DNA of 64,000 nt from Phenylobacterium hankyongense (GCF_003254505.1 NZ_QFYP01000001.1:356001-420000), one strand, 5' to 3'; positions 25,991 through 34,609 are shown, counted from the stretch's first letter. Translations and numbers: made by a program. The notes: a model not told the origin generated them from the letters alone.

Positions 25991-27213
25991 CAGAACAGAC
26001 TCAGCTGTTCGGGCGCCGGCGGATGGGGCAGGACCTCCCGGTCCGCCAGGGCGACGGGCCGCCAGTCTGCGGCCACGAGGAAGGGCTTCAGCTTCTCCAC
26101 CCCGCGGGTCAGCCGCTTCAGGTCGGCCAGGGTGAGGCGCCGGTAGCGGCGCACCTCCATCACCTTGTCGACGGCCTTGACGCCCAGCCCAGGGACCCGC
26201 AGCAGGCGCCCGCGCTCGGCGGTGTTGACGTCCACCGGGAAGTCGCCGCGATGGCGCAGCGCCCAGGCGAGCTTGGGGTCGATGTCGAGGTCCAGATGCT
26301 CGGCCTCGCCGACGATCTCGGCCCGCTCGAAGCCGTAGAACCGCATCAGCCAGTCGGCCTGGTAGAGGCGGTGCTCACGCGCCAGCGGGGGGCGCGCCAG
26401 CGGCAGGCGGGCGGTGGAGTCCGGGATCGGCGAGAAGGCCGAGTAGTAGACCCGCCGCAGCCGGTAGGCCCCGTAGAGCGCCTCGCTGCGCTTGAGGATC
26501 TCGCCGTCGGAGGCCTCGTCGGCGCCGACGATCATCTGCGTGGACTGGCCGGCCGGCGCGAACTTGGCGGCCCCGCCGGCGCGGGTCTCCTCCTGCCCGG
26601 CCTCGACGCCCAGCCGCACCGCCGCCATCGCCTTTTTGATGCCTGCCAGGTCCTTTTCCGGCGCGAGCCTCGCCAGGCTGTCGTCCGTCGGCAGCTCGAT
26701 GTTGACCGACACCCGGTCAGCGTAGAGGCCGGCCTGATTGACCAACTCCGGCGAGGCCTCCGGGATCACCTTCAGGTGGATATAGCCGCGGAAGTCGTGG
26801 GCCTCGCGCAGCAGCTGCGCCACGCGGACCAGTTGCTCCATTGTGTAGTCAGCGCTGCGGATGATGCCGGAGGAGAGGAACAGCCCCTCGATGTAGTTGC
26901 GCTTGTAGAAGCCCAGCGTCAGGTCGACGACCTCCTGCGCCGAGAACCGCGCCCGCGGCGTGTTCGAGCTCACCCGGTTTACGCAGTAGGCGCAGTCGTA
27001 GACGCAGAAGTTGGTCAGCAGGATCTTCAGCAGCGAAATGCAGCGCCCGTCTGGCGCATAGGCGTGGCAAATGCCCATGCCGCCCTCGGACGAGCCCACG
27101 CCGCGGCCGTCGCGGGAGTCCCGCCGGCTCCCGCTCGACGAGGCGCACGAGGCATCGTACTTCGCCGCATCGGAAAGGATGGCCAGCTTGCGCTTGAGAT
27201 CCAGGACCGCCAT
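25990..27213 (-). CDS. Putative DNA modification/repair radical SAM protein
   Basis: 407 residues. The [4Fe-4S] SAM motif CX3CX2C is C70-VYD-C74-AY-C77. The C-terminal region carries a helix-hairpin-helix (LLRVPGLGVKAVDKVMEVRR, about 340-359), a DNA-binding element. This matches TIGR03916, whose genes pair with the DUF4130/UdgX type. The reaction is unknown. It is the first gene of the pair, with the stop overlapping the UdgX ATG, and a LexA box lies 15-29 bases upstream of its start. Confidence 0.9.
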   Translation of the reverse strand: MAVLDLKRKLAILSDAAKYDASCASSSGSRRDSRDGRGVGSSEGGMGICHAYAPDGRCISLLKILLTNFCVYDCAYCVNRVSSNTPRARFSAQEVVDLTLGFYKRNYIEGLFLSSGIIRSADYTMEQLVRVAQLLREAHDFRGYIHLKVIPEASPELVNQAGLYADRVSVNIELPTDDSLARLAPEKDLAGIKKAMAAVRLGVEAGQEETRAGGAAKFAPAGQSTQMIVGADEASDGEILKRSEALYGAYRLRRVYYSAFSPIPDSTARLPLARPPLAREHRLYQADWLMRFYGFERAEIVGEAEHLDLDIDPKLAWALRHRGDFPVDVNTAERGRLLRVPGLGVKAVDKVMEVRRYRRLTLADLKRLTRGVEKLKPFLVAADWRPVALADREVLPHPPAPEQLSLF

Positions 27214-27227
27214 GCCGGCATCTTAGA

Positions 27228-27242
27228 GTTCTTGGTTTGTTC
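27228..27242. promoter_or_regulatory. Predicted LexA (SOS) box upstream of the radical SAM-UdgX operon
   Basis: GTTC-TTGGTTT-GTTC is an exact match to GTTC-N7-GTTC, the LexA operator of alphaproteobacteria such as Caulobacter. On the minus strand it reads GAAC-N7-GAAC and ends 14 bases before the start codon of the repair operon. A possible -10 (TAAGAT) and -35 (CTGGAC, 18 bases away) flank it, so LexA bound here would block the promoter. Confidence 0.75.
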
Positions 27243-27307
27243 CGTCCAGCCCACTGCCCGAGCCGGCGGCGGCGGGAACCCTCCGGCGGCCGGGCGGTTC
27301 CGGACGC

Positions 27308-28186
27308 ATGGCCCGCTACCGGATCCGTCACGAGACGCTCTATTCCTATGAGCGTCCGGTGAGCTTTGCGCCCCACCGCCTGCTGGTGCGGCCGCGCGAC
27401 AGCCACGCCATACGGGTGGTCGAGACCTCCCTGACCCTGTCGCCGCCCGGCGGCACCCGCTGGACCTATGACGCGCTCGGCAACTCCGTCTGCTGGTTCA
27501 CGCCGAGGGGCGAGGCGCGCAGGCTGTCGATCGTCAGCGAGCTCACCATCGCCCGCTATCCCGCGCCGCTTTCCGACCCGCAGGTCGCCGACCCGCAGAC
27601 CGTCACGCCCATCGTCTACGAGGCCGCCGATCGCGCCGTGCTGGCGCCGTTCATCGAGCCGGTCACCGAGGACCGCGACGGAGTGCTGTTGAAGTGGCTG
27701 CGCGGCCAGGTCGGCGGGCCGCAGGAGCCCGCGCTGGAGTTCCTGCTGCGCCTCAACCGCACCATCCACGACACCTTCGAGTACCGGGCCCGCGACCAGG
27801 GCGCGGCGCAGGAGCCCGCCCATACCGTGGCGCTGGGCGCGGGGACCTGCCGCGACTTCGCCTGGCTGATGGTCGAGGCGCTGCGGCGGCTCGGCTATGC
27901 GGCGCGCTTCGTCACCGGCTACCTCTATTCGCCGGCGCTGAGCAGCATGCGCGGCGCCGGCGCCACCCACGCCTGGAGCGAGGTGTTCATGCCCGATCTC
28001 GGCTGGATCGAGTTCGACCCCACCAACGCCCTGGCGGAAAGCGCCGACCTGATCCCGGTGGCGGTCAGCCGGACGCCGGCCGAGGCCGCCCCGGTGGTGG
28101 GTTCCATCTTCGGCGACGGCGGCGCCTCGCAGCTTTCGGTTCACGTAGACGTGCGGCCGGCCGAGTCGCTTCCCGCCGCGGCGTGA
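27308..28186 (+). CDS. Transglutaminase-like family protein
   Basis: 292 residues. An N-terminal Bact_transglu_N-type beta domain (about 1-80) is followed by the transglutaminase core with catalytic Cys181 (GAGTCRDFAWL), His221 (GATHAWSEVF) and Asp237 (WIEFDPTN). No signal peptide is seen. Members are cysteine proteases or transamidases and are often found near DUF403 and circularly-permuted ATP-grasp genes, which are not here. The start lies 95 bases from the divergent radical SAM gene; the LexA box lies in this gap. Confidence 0.9.
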   Translation: MARYRIRHETLYSYERPVSFAPHRLLVRPRDSHAIRVVETSLTLSPPGGTRWTYDALGNSVCWFTPRGEARRLSIVSELTIARYPAPLSDPQVADPQTVTPIVYEAADRAVLAPFIEPVTEDRDGVLLKWLRGQVGGPQEPALEFLLRLNRTIHDTFEYRARDQGAAQEPAHTVALGAGTCRDFAWLMVEALRRLGYAARFVTGYLYSPALSSMRGAGATHAWSEVFMPDLGWIEFDPTNALAESADLIPVAVSRTPAEAAPVVGSIFGDGGASQLSVHVDVRPAESLPAAA

Positions 28187-28226
28187 GTCTAAATCAACCG
28201 CCGAAAACCTTTGGGGAGGACCGGCC

Positions 28227-28373
28227 ATGACGCACGGATTCCAACAGCAGGATTCCACCGCCGGCTTCTGCATTCCGAAATCCGCGGCCACCCCGCAGCA
28301 TGGCCAGAAGGCCGACACCAAGACTGCGAAGGCCAAGCCGCCACGGTCCTTCGAGCCCCGTCCCGGCCACTAG
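28227..28373 (+). CDS. Small basic protein, 48 residues
   Basis: The ATG at 28227 is preceded by a very strong Shine-Dalgarno, GGGGAGGA, six bases upstream. The product begins MTHGFQQQDSTAGFCIPKSA and ends in a Lys/Pro-rich tail (KADTKTAKAKPPRSFEPRPG); it is hydrophilic with one Cys and no membrane segment. The stop is TAG at 28371. It lies 40 bases after the transglutaminase gene and may be co-transcribed. The RBS is the main support; no family is recognised. Confidence 0.55.
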   Translation: MTHGFQQQDSTAGFCIPKSAATPQHGQKADTKTAKAKPPRSFEPRPGH

Positions 28374-28452
28374 CCGACGGCGCTTCCCGCCCGCGCAGAC
28401 TCTGCTAGGCTCCCGGCATTGAATTAATCCGTTGCCTGAGGGGAGCCGTCCG

Positions 28453-28470
28453 CGGGCTCATTTAAGCCCG
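28453..28470. promoter_or_regulatory. Short hairpin in the leader of the MFS gene
   Basis: CGGGCT (28453-28458) and AGCCCG (28465-28470) pair around CATTTA. It lies in the 157-base gap between the small protein gene and the chosen MFS start. No T-run follows, so a transcription terminator is not supported. If the transporter starts at the upstream TTG at 28432, this hairpin would be inside its coding region. Confidence 0.25.
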
Positions 28471-28530
28471 TCGCGTGCGGCCTGTACGTATTTGGACGCC
28501 AAGATCGATAACGCCGAGCCCGTCGCCGAT

Positions 28531-29823
28531 ATGGCCGACGGTGGCGGCGACCTGGCCGCCCGCGAGGCGGCCTACGAGAAGTTCGTCTGGGACAACCTGA
28601 AGCGAAACTATCTCGGCAACTACCTGCACGGCATGCTGGGGATGACCGGCTTCCGGCTGGTCAACGCCCCGACCTTCCTGCCCGCCTACCTGCACGCCAT
28701 CTCCGGCTCCAACACCATCGTCGGCCTGGGCCTGGCCCTGCAGCAGGTGGGCGGGGTGATCTCGCCGATCTTCGGCGCCAGCAAGATCGAGCACCGCACC
28801 AAGGTGATGCCCGCCGCCCTGTGGATGGGCGGGCTGGCGCGGATGGCGATCCTCGGCATCGCCGCCTCCGGCTGGCTGCTGAAGGGCACGCCGCTGGTCG
28901 CCAGCGTGCTGTTCTTCATGCTGATGTTCGGCATCTTCATGGGCGCGCAGCGGGTGGTGTTCAGCCTGTTGATCGCCAAGGTGATCCCGATCAGCCGGCG
29001 CGGCCGCCTGCAGGCCTGGCGCAACGCCACCGGCGGACTGATCGCCGCGGTCCTCGCCTATTTCGCCGGCCGCTACTTCATCGGCCCGAACCTGTTCGGC
29101 AACGGCTACGGCACGACCTTCATCTTCGCCTTCATCCTGACGTCCATGGGCCTGTGGGCGCTGCAGTTCCTGCTGAAGGAGCCGGAGCCGCCGACCACCC
29201 GCACGCAAGGCCGCTTCCGCGACCGGCTGCGCGAATTCCCCCGCCTGATCACCGAGGACCGCGCCTACGCCTACTTCCTGCTGGTGCAGATGCTGGCCAC
29301 CTCGGCGCGGATCGCGACCCCGTTCTACATTCTCTATGTCGCCGCCTCGATCCACATGACGGGGATGATGCTGGGCGCGCTGTCCCTGGCCTACCTGGGC
29401 GCGGACACCCTCTCCAACCTGGTCTGGGGCTACCTCGGCGACAAGAGCGGCTTCCGGCTGGTGCTGCTGTTCTCGATCGTCACCTGGATCGCCTCGACGG
29501 TCCTGCTGATCGAGGTCCACCACAGCTGGGCGATCTTCCTGGCCTTCTTCGGCCTGGGCGCTGCCCAGTCCGGCTACATGATGGCCGCCCAGACCATGAT
29601 CCTGGAGTTCGGGGCCCGCGACGACCTGCCCATGCGCATCGCGGTCAGCGCCACCGCCGAGAGCATCACCGCCACCCTCGGCCCGCTGCTGGGCGGCAAG
29701 ATCGCCGACCTGTTCGGCTACGACCTGGTGTTCGGCATCTCCATCGGCGTGCTGGTCGCCGCCCTGGTGCTGCTGATCGCCGCGGTCAAGGAGCCGCGCA
29801 CGGCGCGGATGGCGGCGCTCTAG
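28531..29823 (+). CDS. MFS transporter
   Basis: 430 residues from the ATG at 28531 (MADGGGDLAAREAAYEKFVW). The frame is open back to TTG codons at 28492 and 28432, so the start is uncertain. About 12 membrane segments are visible, for example MTGFRLVNAPTFLPAYLHAI, LVASVLFFMLMFGIFMGAQR and the C-terminal ISIGVLVAALVLLIAAVKE. No ribosome-binding site stands out. The substrate is unknown. Its TAG and the stop of the convergent dehydrogenase gene share the palindrome CTAG. Confidence 0.85.
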   Translation: MADGGGDLAAREAAYEKFVWDNLKRNYLGNYLHGMLGMTGFRLVNAPTFLPAYLHAISGSNTIVGLGLALQQVGGVISPIFGASKIEHRTKVMPAALWMGGLARMAILGIAASGWLLKGTPLVASVLFFMLMFGIFMGAQRVVFSLLIAKVIPISRRGRLQAWRNATGGLIAAVLAYFAGRYFIGPNLFGNGYGTTFIFAFILTSMGLWALQFLLKEPEPPTTRTQGRFRDRLREFPRLITEDRAYAYFLLVQMLATSARIATPFYILYVAASIHMTGMMLGALSLAYLGADTLSNLVWGYLGDKSGFRLVLLFSIVTWIASTVLLIEVHHSWAIFLAFFGLGAAQSGYMMAAQTMILEFGARDDLPMRIAVSATAESITATLGPLLGGKIADLFGYDLVFGISIGVLVAALVLLIAAVKEPRTARMAAL

Positions 29824-30896
29824 GCCGCCGCCCGCTTCTCCGCCGCGCCGCTGATGCGGGCGCGGGCCATTTCGTTGGCGACCTCGTGGGTCGGGCGGGC
29901 TTCGTGGCGGGAGCGGTCGAGGACCTCTTCCAGGGTCTGGGTCAGGCGGGCGAGCTTGCCGTCGACCCAGGCGGCGTCGAAGGCCTCGCCGCGCTCCAGC
30001 GCGCGGATCTCGCCCGCGACGTTGATGATGCCGCCGCCGTTGATGACGTAGTCCGGCGCATAGAGGATGCCGCGCTCGAACAGGGCGCGGCCGATCTCGG
30101 GATCGGCCAGCTGGTTGTTGGCGCCGCCGGCGATCACCTTGGCGTGCAGGCGGGGAAGCGTGTCGGCGTTGATCGCCCCGCCCAGGGCGCAGGGGGCGAA
30201 GACGTCGGCCTCGGCGTCGAAGATCGCGGCCGGCGTGACCACCGCGGCGTTGGTCCGGGCGGCGACCTCGCGCAGCGCCTCTTCGTTGACGTCGGTGAGG
30301 ATCAGCCTGGCGCCCGCCGCATGCAGCTTGTCGGCGAGGTAGGCGCCGACGTGGCCGACGCCCTGGACGGCGACGGTCACCCCGTCGAGGTCGCGGTTCA
30401 GGGCGCGCCGGACGCAGAGCTGTACGCCGCGGAAGACGCCCTCGGCGGTCACCGGGCTGGGATCGCCGGACGCCGCCGGGTGGCCTTCGAGGCCGGCCAC
30501 ATAGCGGGTGTGCTTGCGCGCGCTCATCAGGTCGGCGGGCGAGACGCCGACATCCTCGGCCGTCCAGTACTTGCCGCCGACATCCTCCACCGCGCGGCCG
30601 AAGGCCTCAAACAGCGCCGGGGTCTTCTGGGTGCGGCTGTCGCCGATGATCACCGATTTGCCGCCGCCCAGCTCCAGGTCGGCCATGGCGTTCTTGTAGG
30701 ACATCGCCCGCGACAGCCGCAGCGCGTCCTCCAGCGCCAGCTCCGACGAGGCATAGGGCCACATGCGGCAGCCACCGGCCGCCGGGCCCCGGGCGGTGGA
30801 GTGGACCGCGATGATGCACTTCAGGCCGGTTTTTTCGTCGAAGAAGGCGTGGACGCCTTCATGGCCCTCAAAGGCGGGGGAATCGAACAAGGTCAT
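29820..30896 (-). CDS. Leucine/phenylalanine/valine dehydrogenase-type amino acid dehydrogenase
   Basis: 358 residues, the length of leucine dehydrogenases. Substrate-site lysines are in MSYKNAMADLELGGGKSVII (K68 and K80), and the GGCRMWPYAS segment precedes them. The NAD-binding loop is VAVQGVGHVGAYLADKL. It deaminates branched-chain or aromatic amino acids with NAD+. The exact substrate cannot be told by eye. It starts 63 bases downstream of the lipoprotein hydrolase gene, with a strand-matched gap that may hold its own promoter. Confidence 0.92.
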   Translation of the reverse strand: MTLFDSPAFEGHEGVHAFFDEKTGLKCIIAVHSTARGPAAGGCRMWPYASSELALEDALRLSRAMSYKNAMADLELGGGKSVIIGDSRTQKTPALFEAFGRAVEDVGGKYWTAEDVGVSPADLMSARKHTRYVAGLEGHPAASGDPSPVTAEGVFRGVQLCVRRALNRDLDGVTVAVQGVGHVGAYLADKLHAAGARLILTDVNEEALREVAARTNAAVVTPAAIFDAEADVFAPCALGGAINADTLPRLHAKVIAGGANNQLADPEIGRALFERGILYAPDYVINGGGIINVAGEIRALERGEAFDAAWVDGKLARLTQTLEEVLDRSRHEARPTHEVANEMARARISGAAEKRAAA

Positions 30897-30959
30897 GCCG
30901 CGATCTTTGCTGCTGCTTGGAAGGGATTTGCGCCAGCCTCTACGCCCGCCAAGCTCATG

Positions 30960-31979
30960 TCACAACCCCGCCGCCACGTGGAGCGGACCGCCCGGCGCCG
31001 GCGCTCCGCGGATCGGGGGCGCGCCGGACGGCAGCGGCGCCGCGGGGTCGCGGATGAAGGCGGCGATGTCGGCCCAGACCGCCGGCCCCTGGTGGTCGCG
31101 CATCATCAGATGCCAGCCCTTGGCGTAGTAGGCGGTGCGATCGGTGGGCTTCAGCGTCTTCACCGCCCGCAACGCCGCCTTCTTGGGGATGATCTGGTCG
31201 TGGGCGCCGTAGAGGTAGAGCACCGGGGCGCCGATGCGGCCCACGGCGTCGGCCGCCCGGTCCATCATCCCGACCAGGCCATAGAGGGTGTCGGACCGCG
31301 CGCCCCAGACCATCAGCGGGTCGCGGCCCATGGCGATCAGTTCCTCGCGGTTGTCGGTGGGGCTGACCTTGCGGGTCAGCCAGCGCGGCGGGGTGTAGAC
31401 CTTCGACGCCGTGAAGTTGGCCGCGAACCACAGGAGCGTGCGGTACGGCAGCGGCTGCTCGCGCCAGCCCCAGACCGCCGGCGACAGCAGCACCACCCGG
31501 TCGGCGGCCGGCGGACGGTCGGAGGCGAAGGTCTCCGCCGCCACCGCCCCGCCCATGCTCTCGCCGACCACGACGATGATCGCGTGCGGATAGGCGCGCC
31601 GCGCGAGGCTGACCACCGTGCGCAGGTCCTCGTCCATCAGCTCGTCGCCGGCCCAGACGCCGCGCCCGGGCGAGCGGCCGAAGCCCCGCTGATCGTAGGC
31701 GAGCGTGGTGATCCCCTGCTCGGCCCACCAGGGCGCGGCCAGGTGGAAGGCGTTGGCGTAGTCGTTCATGCCGTGCAGGCCGACGACGACCGCCCAGGGC
31801 TCCCCCTTCGCTTCCCAGCGCATCAGCCCCAGCCGCGTCCCGTCGAAGCTGGTCACCGAGTCGGTGTCGAGCCGCGGGCCCTGGAAGCCGAGCGGCGGCC
31901 GGCCGGCCTGCTGCACCATCAGCGGCGTGCAGCCGGCGAGCATCAGGGTCGCGAAAAGGACAGCAATCAGGCGCGTCAT
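30960..31979 (-). CDS. Alpha/beta hydrolase lipoprotein (monoacylglycerol lipase-like)
   Basis: 339 residues from the ATG at 31979, which overlaps the upstream stop (ATGA). The lipobox LAGC gives an acylated Cys at residue 17, so it is probably anchored in the envelope. The hydrolase core has VVGLHGMNDYANAF (oxyanion side), the nucleophile elbow VVGESMGGAVAAE (Ser at about 145) and YLYGAHDQIIPKKAA (Asp), with a C-terminal His region at KGWHLMMRDHQ. This is the Hydrolase_4/lysophospholipase type. Confidence 0.9.
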   Translation of the reverse strand: MTRLIAVLFATLMLAGCTPLMVQQAGRPPLGFQGPRLDTDSVTSFDGTRLGLMRWEAKGEPWAVVVGLHGMNDYANAFHLAAPWWAEQGITTLAYDQRGFGRSPGRGVWAGDELMDEDLRTVVSLARRAYPHAIIVVVGESMGGAVAAETFASDRPPAADRVVLLSPAVWGWREQPLPYRTLLWFAANFTASKVYTPPRWLTRKVSPTDNREELIAMGRDPLMVWGARSDTLYGLVGMMDRAADAVGRIGAPVLYLYGAHDQIIPKKAALRAVKTLKPTDRTAYYAKGWHLMMRDHQGPAVWADIAAFIRDPAAPLPSGAPPIRGAPAPGGPLHVAAGL

Positions 31980-32554
31980 CGGTCGAGGATCTGGCCCACT
32001 CTTTTGCGAAGATATGGGACAACCTCCGCCTCGAACCAGGGGTTGCGCTTCAGCCAGCCGGTGTTGCGCCACGACGGGTGCGGCATCGGCAGGATCTGCG
32101 GCAGGCGCGCCCGCCAGTCGCGCACCGTGCCGGTCATCACCCGCTTGCCGCCCAACGCCCAGTCCTGGGCGTAGGAGCCGACCAGCAGGGTGAGCTCGAC
32201 GTTCGGCAGCGCGTCCATCAGCCGCGACCGCCAGAGGGTCGCGCAGCGCTTCGGCGGCGGATAGTCGCCGCCCTTCGGACTCGTCCCGGGAAAGCAGAAG
32301 GCCATGGCCGCCACCCCGATCGCCGGCTCGCCATAGAAGGTCGCGCGGTCGACGCCCATCCAGCCGCGCAGCCGCTCGCCGGACGGATCGTCGAACGGCA
32401 GGCCGCTCTCATGCACCCGCCGGCCGGGCGCTTGGCCGCAGATCAGCAGGCGGGTCTCGGCCGAGACCCGCACAACCGGCCGCGGCTCATGCGGCAGCTC
32501 GCCCGCGCAGGCCCGGCAGGCGCCGATCTCGCTCAGGAGCTCAGGCAGGCTCAC
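31976..32554 (-). CDS. Uracil-DNA glycosylase family protein
   Basis: 192 residues. Motif A reads LICGQAPGRRVHESGLPFDD (38-55), and the C-terminal motif is PMPHPSWRNTGW with HPS as in UDG folds. An N-terminal CRAC (13-16) suggests a metal or Fe-S ligand pair. It differs from the canonical family 1 Ung motif, so its activity on uracil is inferred from fold only. It is overlapped by the GST gene (14 bases) and by the hydrolase gene (four bases), deep inside the long operon. Confidence 0.85.
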   Translation of the reverse strand: MSLPELLSEIGACRACAGELPHEPRPVVRVSAETRLLICGQAPGRRVHESGLPFDDPSGERLRGWMGVDRATFYGEPAIGVAAMAFCFPGTSPKGGDYPPPKRCATLWRSRLMDALPNVELTLLVGSYAQDWALGGKRVMTGTVRDWRARLPQILPMPHPSWRNTGWLKRNPWFEAEVVPYLRKRVGQILDR

Positions 32555-33191
32555 GCTGGGCGAACATCTGGCGTTCCCTGGCCACCATCTCGGCGTAGCA
32601 GGGCCGCGCCAGGATCGCCTCGATGTAGCCGAAGGCCTTGGGGTGGGTGGTCGGGTTCACCGGGCAGCCGGCGTGGCCCATGGTGACGAAGGGACTGACC
32701 ACGGCGATATCGGCCAGGGTGATACGGTCCTCGACCAGGTAGCCGGAGGCCGGGATCACGCCCTCCAGGTAGTCGACCAGCTTCGGGAACTCGACGCGCT
32801 GCGCCTCGTCGGCCGCCGCCAGGTCGCCTTCGCGGTTCATGAACCTCGGAGCCACGACACGGTTGAAGAAGATCTTGCCGCCGCAGGCGCCGGCGATGGT
32901 GTCGCCGAATTCCTCGTACCAGATCGCCCGGGCGCGGGCTTTCGGCTCGGTCGGGATCAGGTTCGGCTCGGGCTTGATGGCCTCGAGGTAGGTGATGATG
33001 GCGGTAGAGTCGGAGATCAGGAAGTCGCCGTCCTTGAAGCCCGGCATCTTGCCGAACGGGCTCGCCTGTTTGAACTCCGGCGGGCCGGAGCCCATGCCGG
33101 CCGCGACCAGCTCGACCTCGATCCCCTTCTCGGCCGCGAAGGCCAGGGTCTTGCGCACATAGGGCGAAAGCGAATTGCCATAGACGATCAT
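32541..33191 (-). CDS. Glutathione S-transferase family protein
   Basis: 216 residues from the ATG at 33191; the frame is open upstream but only over the DUF3253 gene. The thioredoxin-like N-domain has YGNSLSPYVRKTLAFAAEKG and FGKMPGFKDGDFLISDSTAI, where the ESxAI glutathione-binding motif is DSTAI. The C-domain is all-helical and includes YLVEDRITLADIAVVSPFVT. It overlaps DUF3253 by four bases and the glycosylase gene by 14, so it is translated from a polycistron. The substrate is unknown. Confidence 0.92.
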   Translation of the reverse strand: MIVYGNSLSPYVRKTLAFAAEKGIEVELVAAGMGSGPPEFKQASPFGKMPGFKDGDFLISDSTAIITYLEAIKPEPNLIPTEPKARARAIWYEEFGDTIAGACGGKIFFNRVVAPRFMNREGDLAAADEAQRVEFPKLVDYLEGVIPASGYLVEDRITLADIAVVSPFVTMGHAGCPVNPTTHPKAFGYIEAILARPCYAEMVARERQMFAQREPA

Positions 33192-33460
33192 GCGTCGGCT
33201 CCCTCTGGTGAGGCGCCCGCATCCGGCAGCTTCAGCCGGTAGACGCCCTTGAAATCCTCCGGATCGGCCGGCTTGCCATGGCGGGTGATCACCAGGCGGC
33301 CCTGCCGCGCCAGGCCCACCGATGTAGCACGGACGTGGCCCAGAAGCCTGCGCCAACCCTCGGGATCGACGCCGCGGGCGACCTGTTCCGGCGACACCGA
33401 CTTGCCGGGCCCGGCCTGGGTCAGCAGGTCGAAGATCGTGGCCTCTATGTCAGCGCTCAT
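33188..33460 (-). CDS. DUF3253 domain protein
   Basis: 90 residues covering one winged-helix-like domain: IEATIFDLLTQAGPGKSVSP, then EQVARGVDPEGWRRLLGHVR, and a last part GRLVITRHGKPADPEDFKGV. This matches the small DUF3253 family of unknown function. The start codon immediately follows the stop of the acyl-CoA dehydrogenase gene (no gap), indicating coupling. A DNA- or protein-binding role is only a guess from the fold. Confidence 0.8.
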   Translation of the reverse strand: MSADIEATIFDLLTQAGPGKSVSPEQVARGVDPEGWRRLLGHVRATSVGLARQGRLVITRHGKPADPEDFKGVYRLKLPDAGASPEGADA

Positions 33461-34609
33461 CTAGCCGCCTCGCTTCAGGGTTTCGCGGGCGATGACCACC
33501 TGCTGGATCTGGCTGGTGCCCTCATAGATGCGGAAGATCCGCACGTCGCGGTAGAAGCGCTCGATGCCGTGATCGGCCACATAGCCGGCCCCGCCGAAGA
33601 TCTGCACCGCGCGGTCCGCCACCCGGCCGACCATCTCGGAGGCGAAGTATTTGGCGGCCGCCGCCTCCAGGGTGACGCTCTGGCCGGCGTCGCGCTTGCG
33701 CGCGGTCTCCAGGGTGAGCGCCCGGGCCGCCAGGGCCTCGGTCTTGGAGTCGGCGAGCATCCCCTGGATCAGCTGGAACTGGGCGATCGGCTGGCCGAAC
33801 TGCTTGCGCTCGGACGCATAGGCCACGCAGTCGGCGAGCAGCCGCTCGGCGACGCCGACGCAGACTGCGGAGATGTGCAGGCGCCCGCGGTCGAGCACCT
33901 GCATGGCGACCTTGAAGCCCTCGCCCTCGCGGCCCAGCCGGTTCTCCACGGGGACCCGGACGTTGTCGAAGGTCACGTCGCAGATGTGCGCGCCCTGCTG
34001 GCCCATCTTCTTCTCGGGCTTGCCGACGCTCAGGCCCGGCAGGTTGCGCTCCACCACGAAGGCGGAGACCCCGCCGGCGCCGGGCTTCGCCGGATCGCTG
34101 CGGGCCATCACCGTGAACAGGTCGGCCTTGTTGGCGTTGGTGATAAACCGCTTGGAGCCGTTCAGCACGTAGTGGTCGCCGTCGCGGATGGCGCGGGTCT
34201 GGACGTTGGCGCTGTCGGAGCCGGCCTCCGGCTCGGTGAGCGCGAAGGAGGTGATGATCTCGCCCGAGGCGATGCCGGGCAGGTACTTCTGCTTCTGATC
34301 CTCGGTCCCGAACATCACCAGGCCCTGCGAGCCGATGCCGACGTTGGTGCCGAAGGTGGAGCGGAACGCCGGGCTGGTCCGGCCAAGCTCCACCGCCACC
34401 ACGCATTCGTCCTCCATGGAGAGGTCGAGGCCGCCGTAGGCTTCGGGGATCGAGAGGCCGAACAGGCCCAGCCCCTTCATCTCCTCGACCACCTCCGGCG
34501 GCACGAGGTCCTGCTCGGCGACCTGCGCCTCCAGCGGCCGCAGCCGCTCGGAGACGAACCGGCGCACGGCGTCGATCAGCTGGTCTCGGGTTTCGGCGTC
34601 GAGCGCCAT
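33461..34609 (-). CDS. Acyl-CoA dehydrogenase
   Basis: 382 residues, the standard length. FAD and substrate motifs include FALTEPEAGSDSANVQTRAI (about 123-142), VLNGSKRFITNANKADLFTV, and the C-terminal RDVRIFRIYEGTSQIQQVVI with the catalytic base Glu in IYEGTSQ. It oxidises acyl-CoAs to enoyl-CoAs and passes electrons to ETF. It shares the operon with a thiolase, so fatty-acid or branched-chain acyl-CoA breakdown is likely. Chain-length preference is unknown. Confidence 0.96.
   Translation of the reverse strand: MALDAETRDQLIDAVRRFVSERLRPLEAQVAEQDLVPPEVVEEMKGLGLFGLSIPEAYGGLDLSMEDECVVAVELGRTSPAFRSTFGTNVGIGSQGLVMFGTEDQKQKYLPGIASGEIITSFALTEPEAGSDSANVQTRAIRDGDHYVLNGSKRFITNANKADLFTVMARSDPAKPGAGGVSAFVVERNLPGLSVGKPEKKMGQQGAHICDVTFDNVRVPVENRLGREGEGFKVAMQVLDRGRLHISAVCVGVAERLLADCVAYASERKQFGQPIAQFQLIQGMLADSKTEALAARALTLETARKRDAGQSVTLEAAAAKYFASEMVGRVADRAVQIFGGAGYVADHGIERFYRDVRIFRIYEGTSQIQQVVIARETLKRGG

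Noticed and set aside
25994..26011. GAACAG/CTGTTC inverted repeat near the end of the radical SAM gene as an SOS box
   Set aside because: Spacing does not fit GTTC-N7-GTTC, and it lies in the last codons of the gene, far from a promoter. It is probably a coincidence of codons for the QLSLF end.
28821..32174. A 1117-codon open frame on the plus strand across the dehydrogenase and hydrolase genes
   Set aside because: It runs antisense to genes with clear motifs, is Arg/Gly/Ala/His-rich low-complexity sequence, and is what GC-rich third positions produce. No family features.
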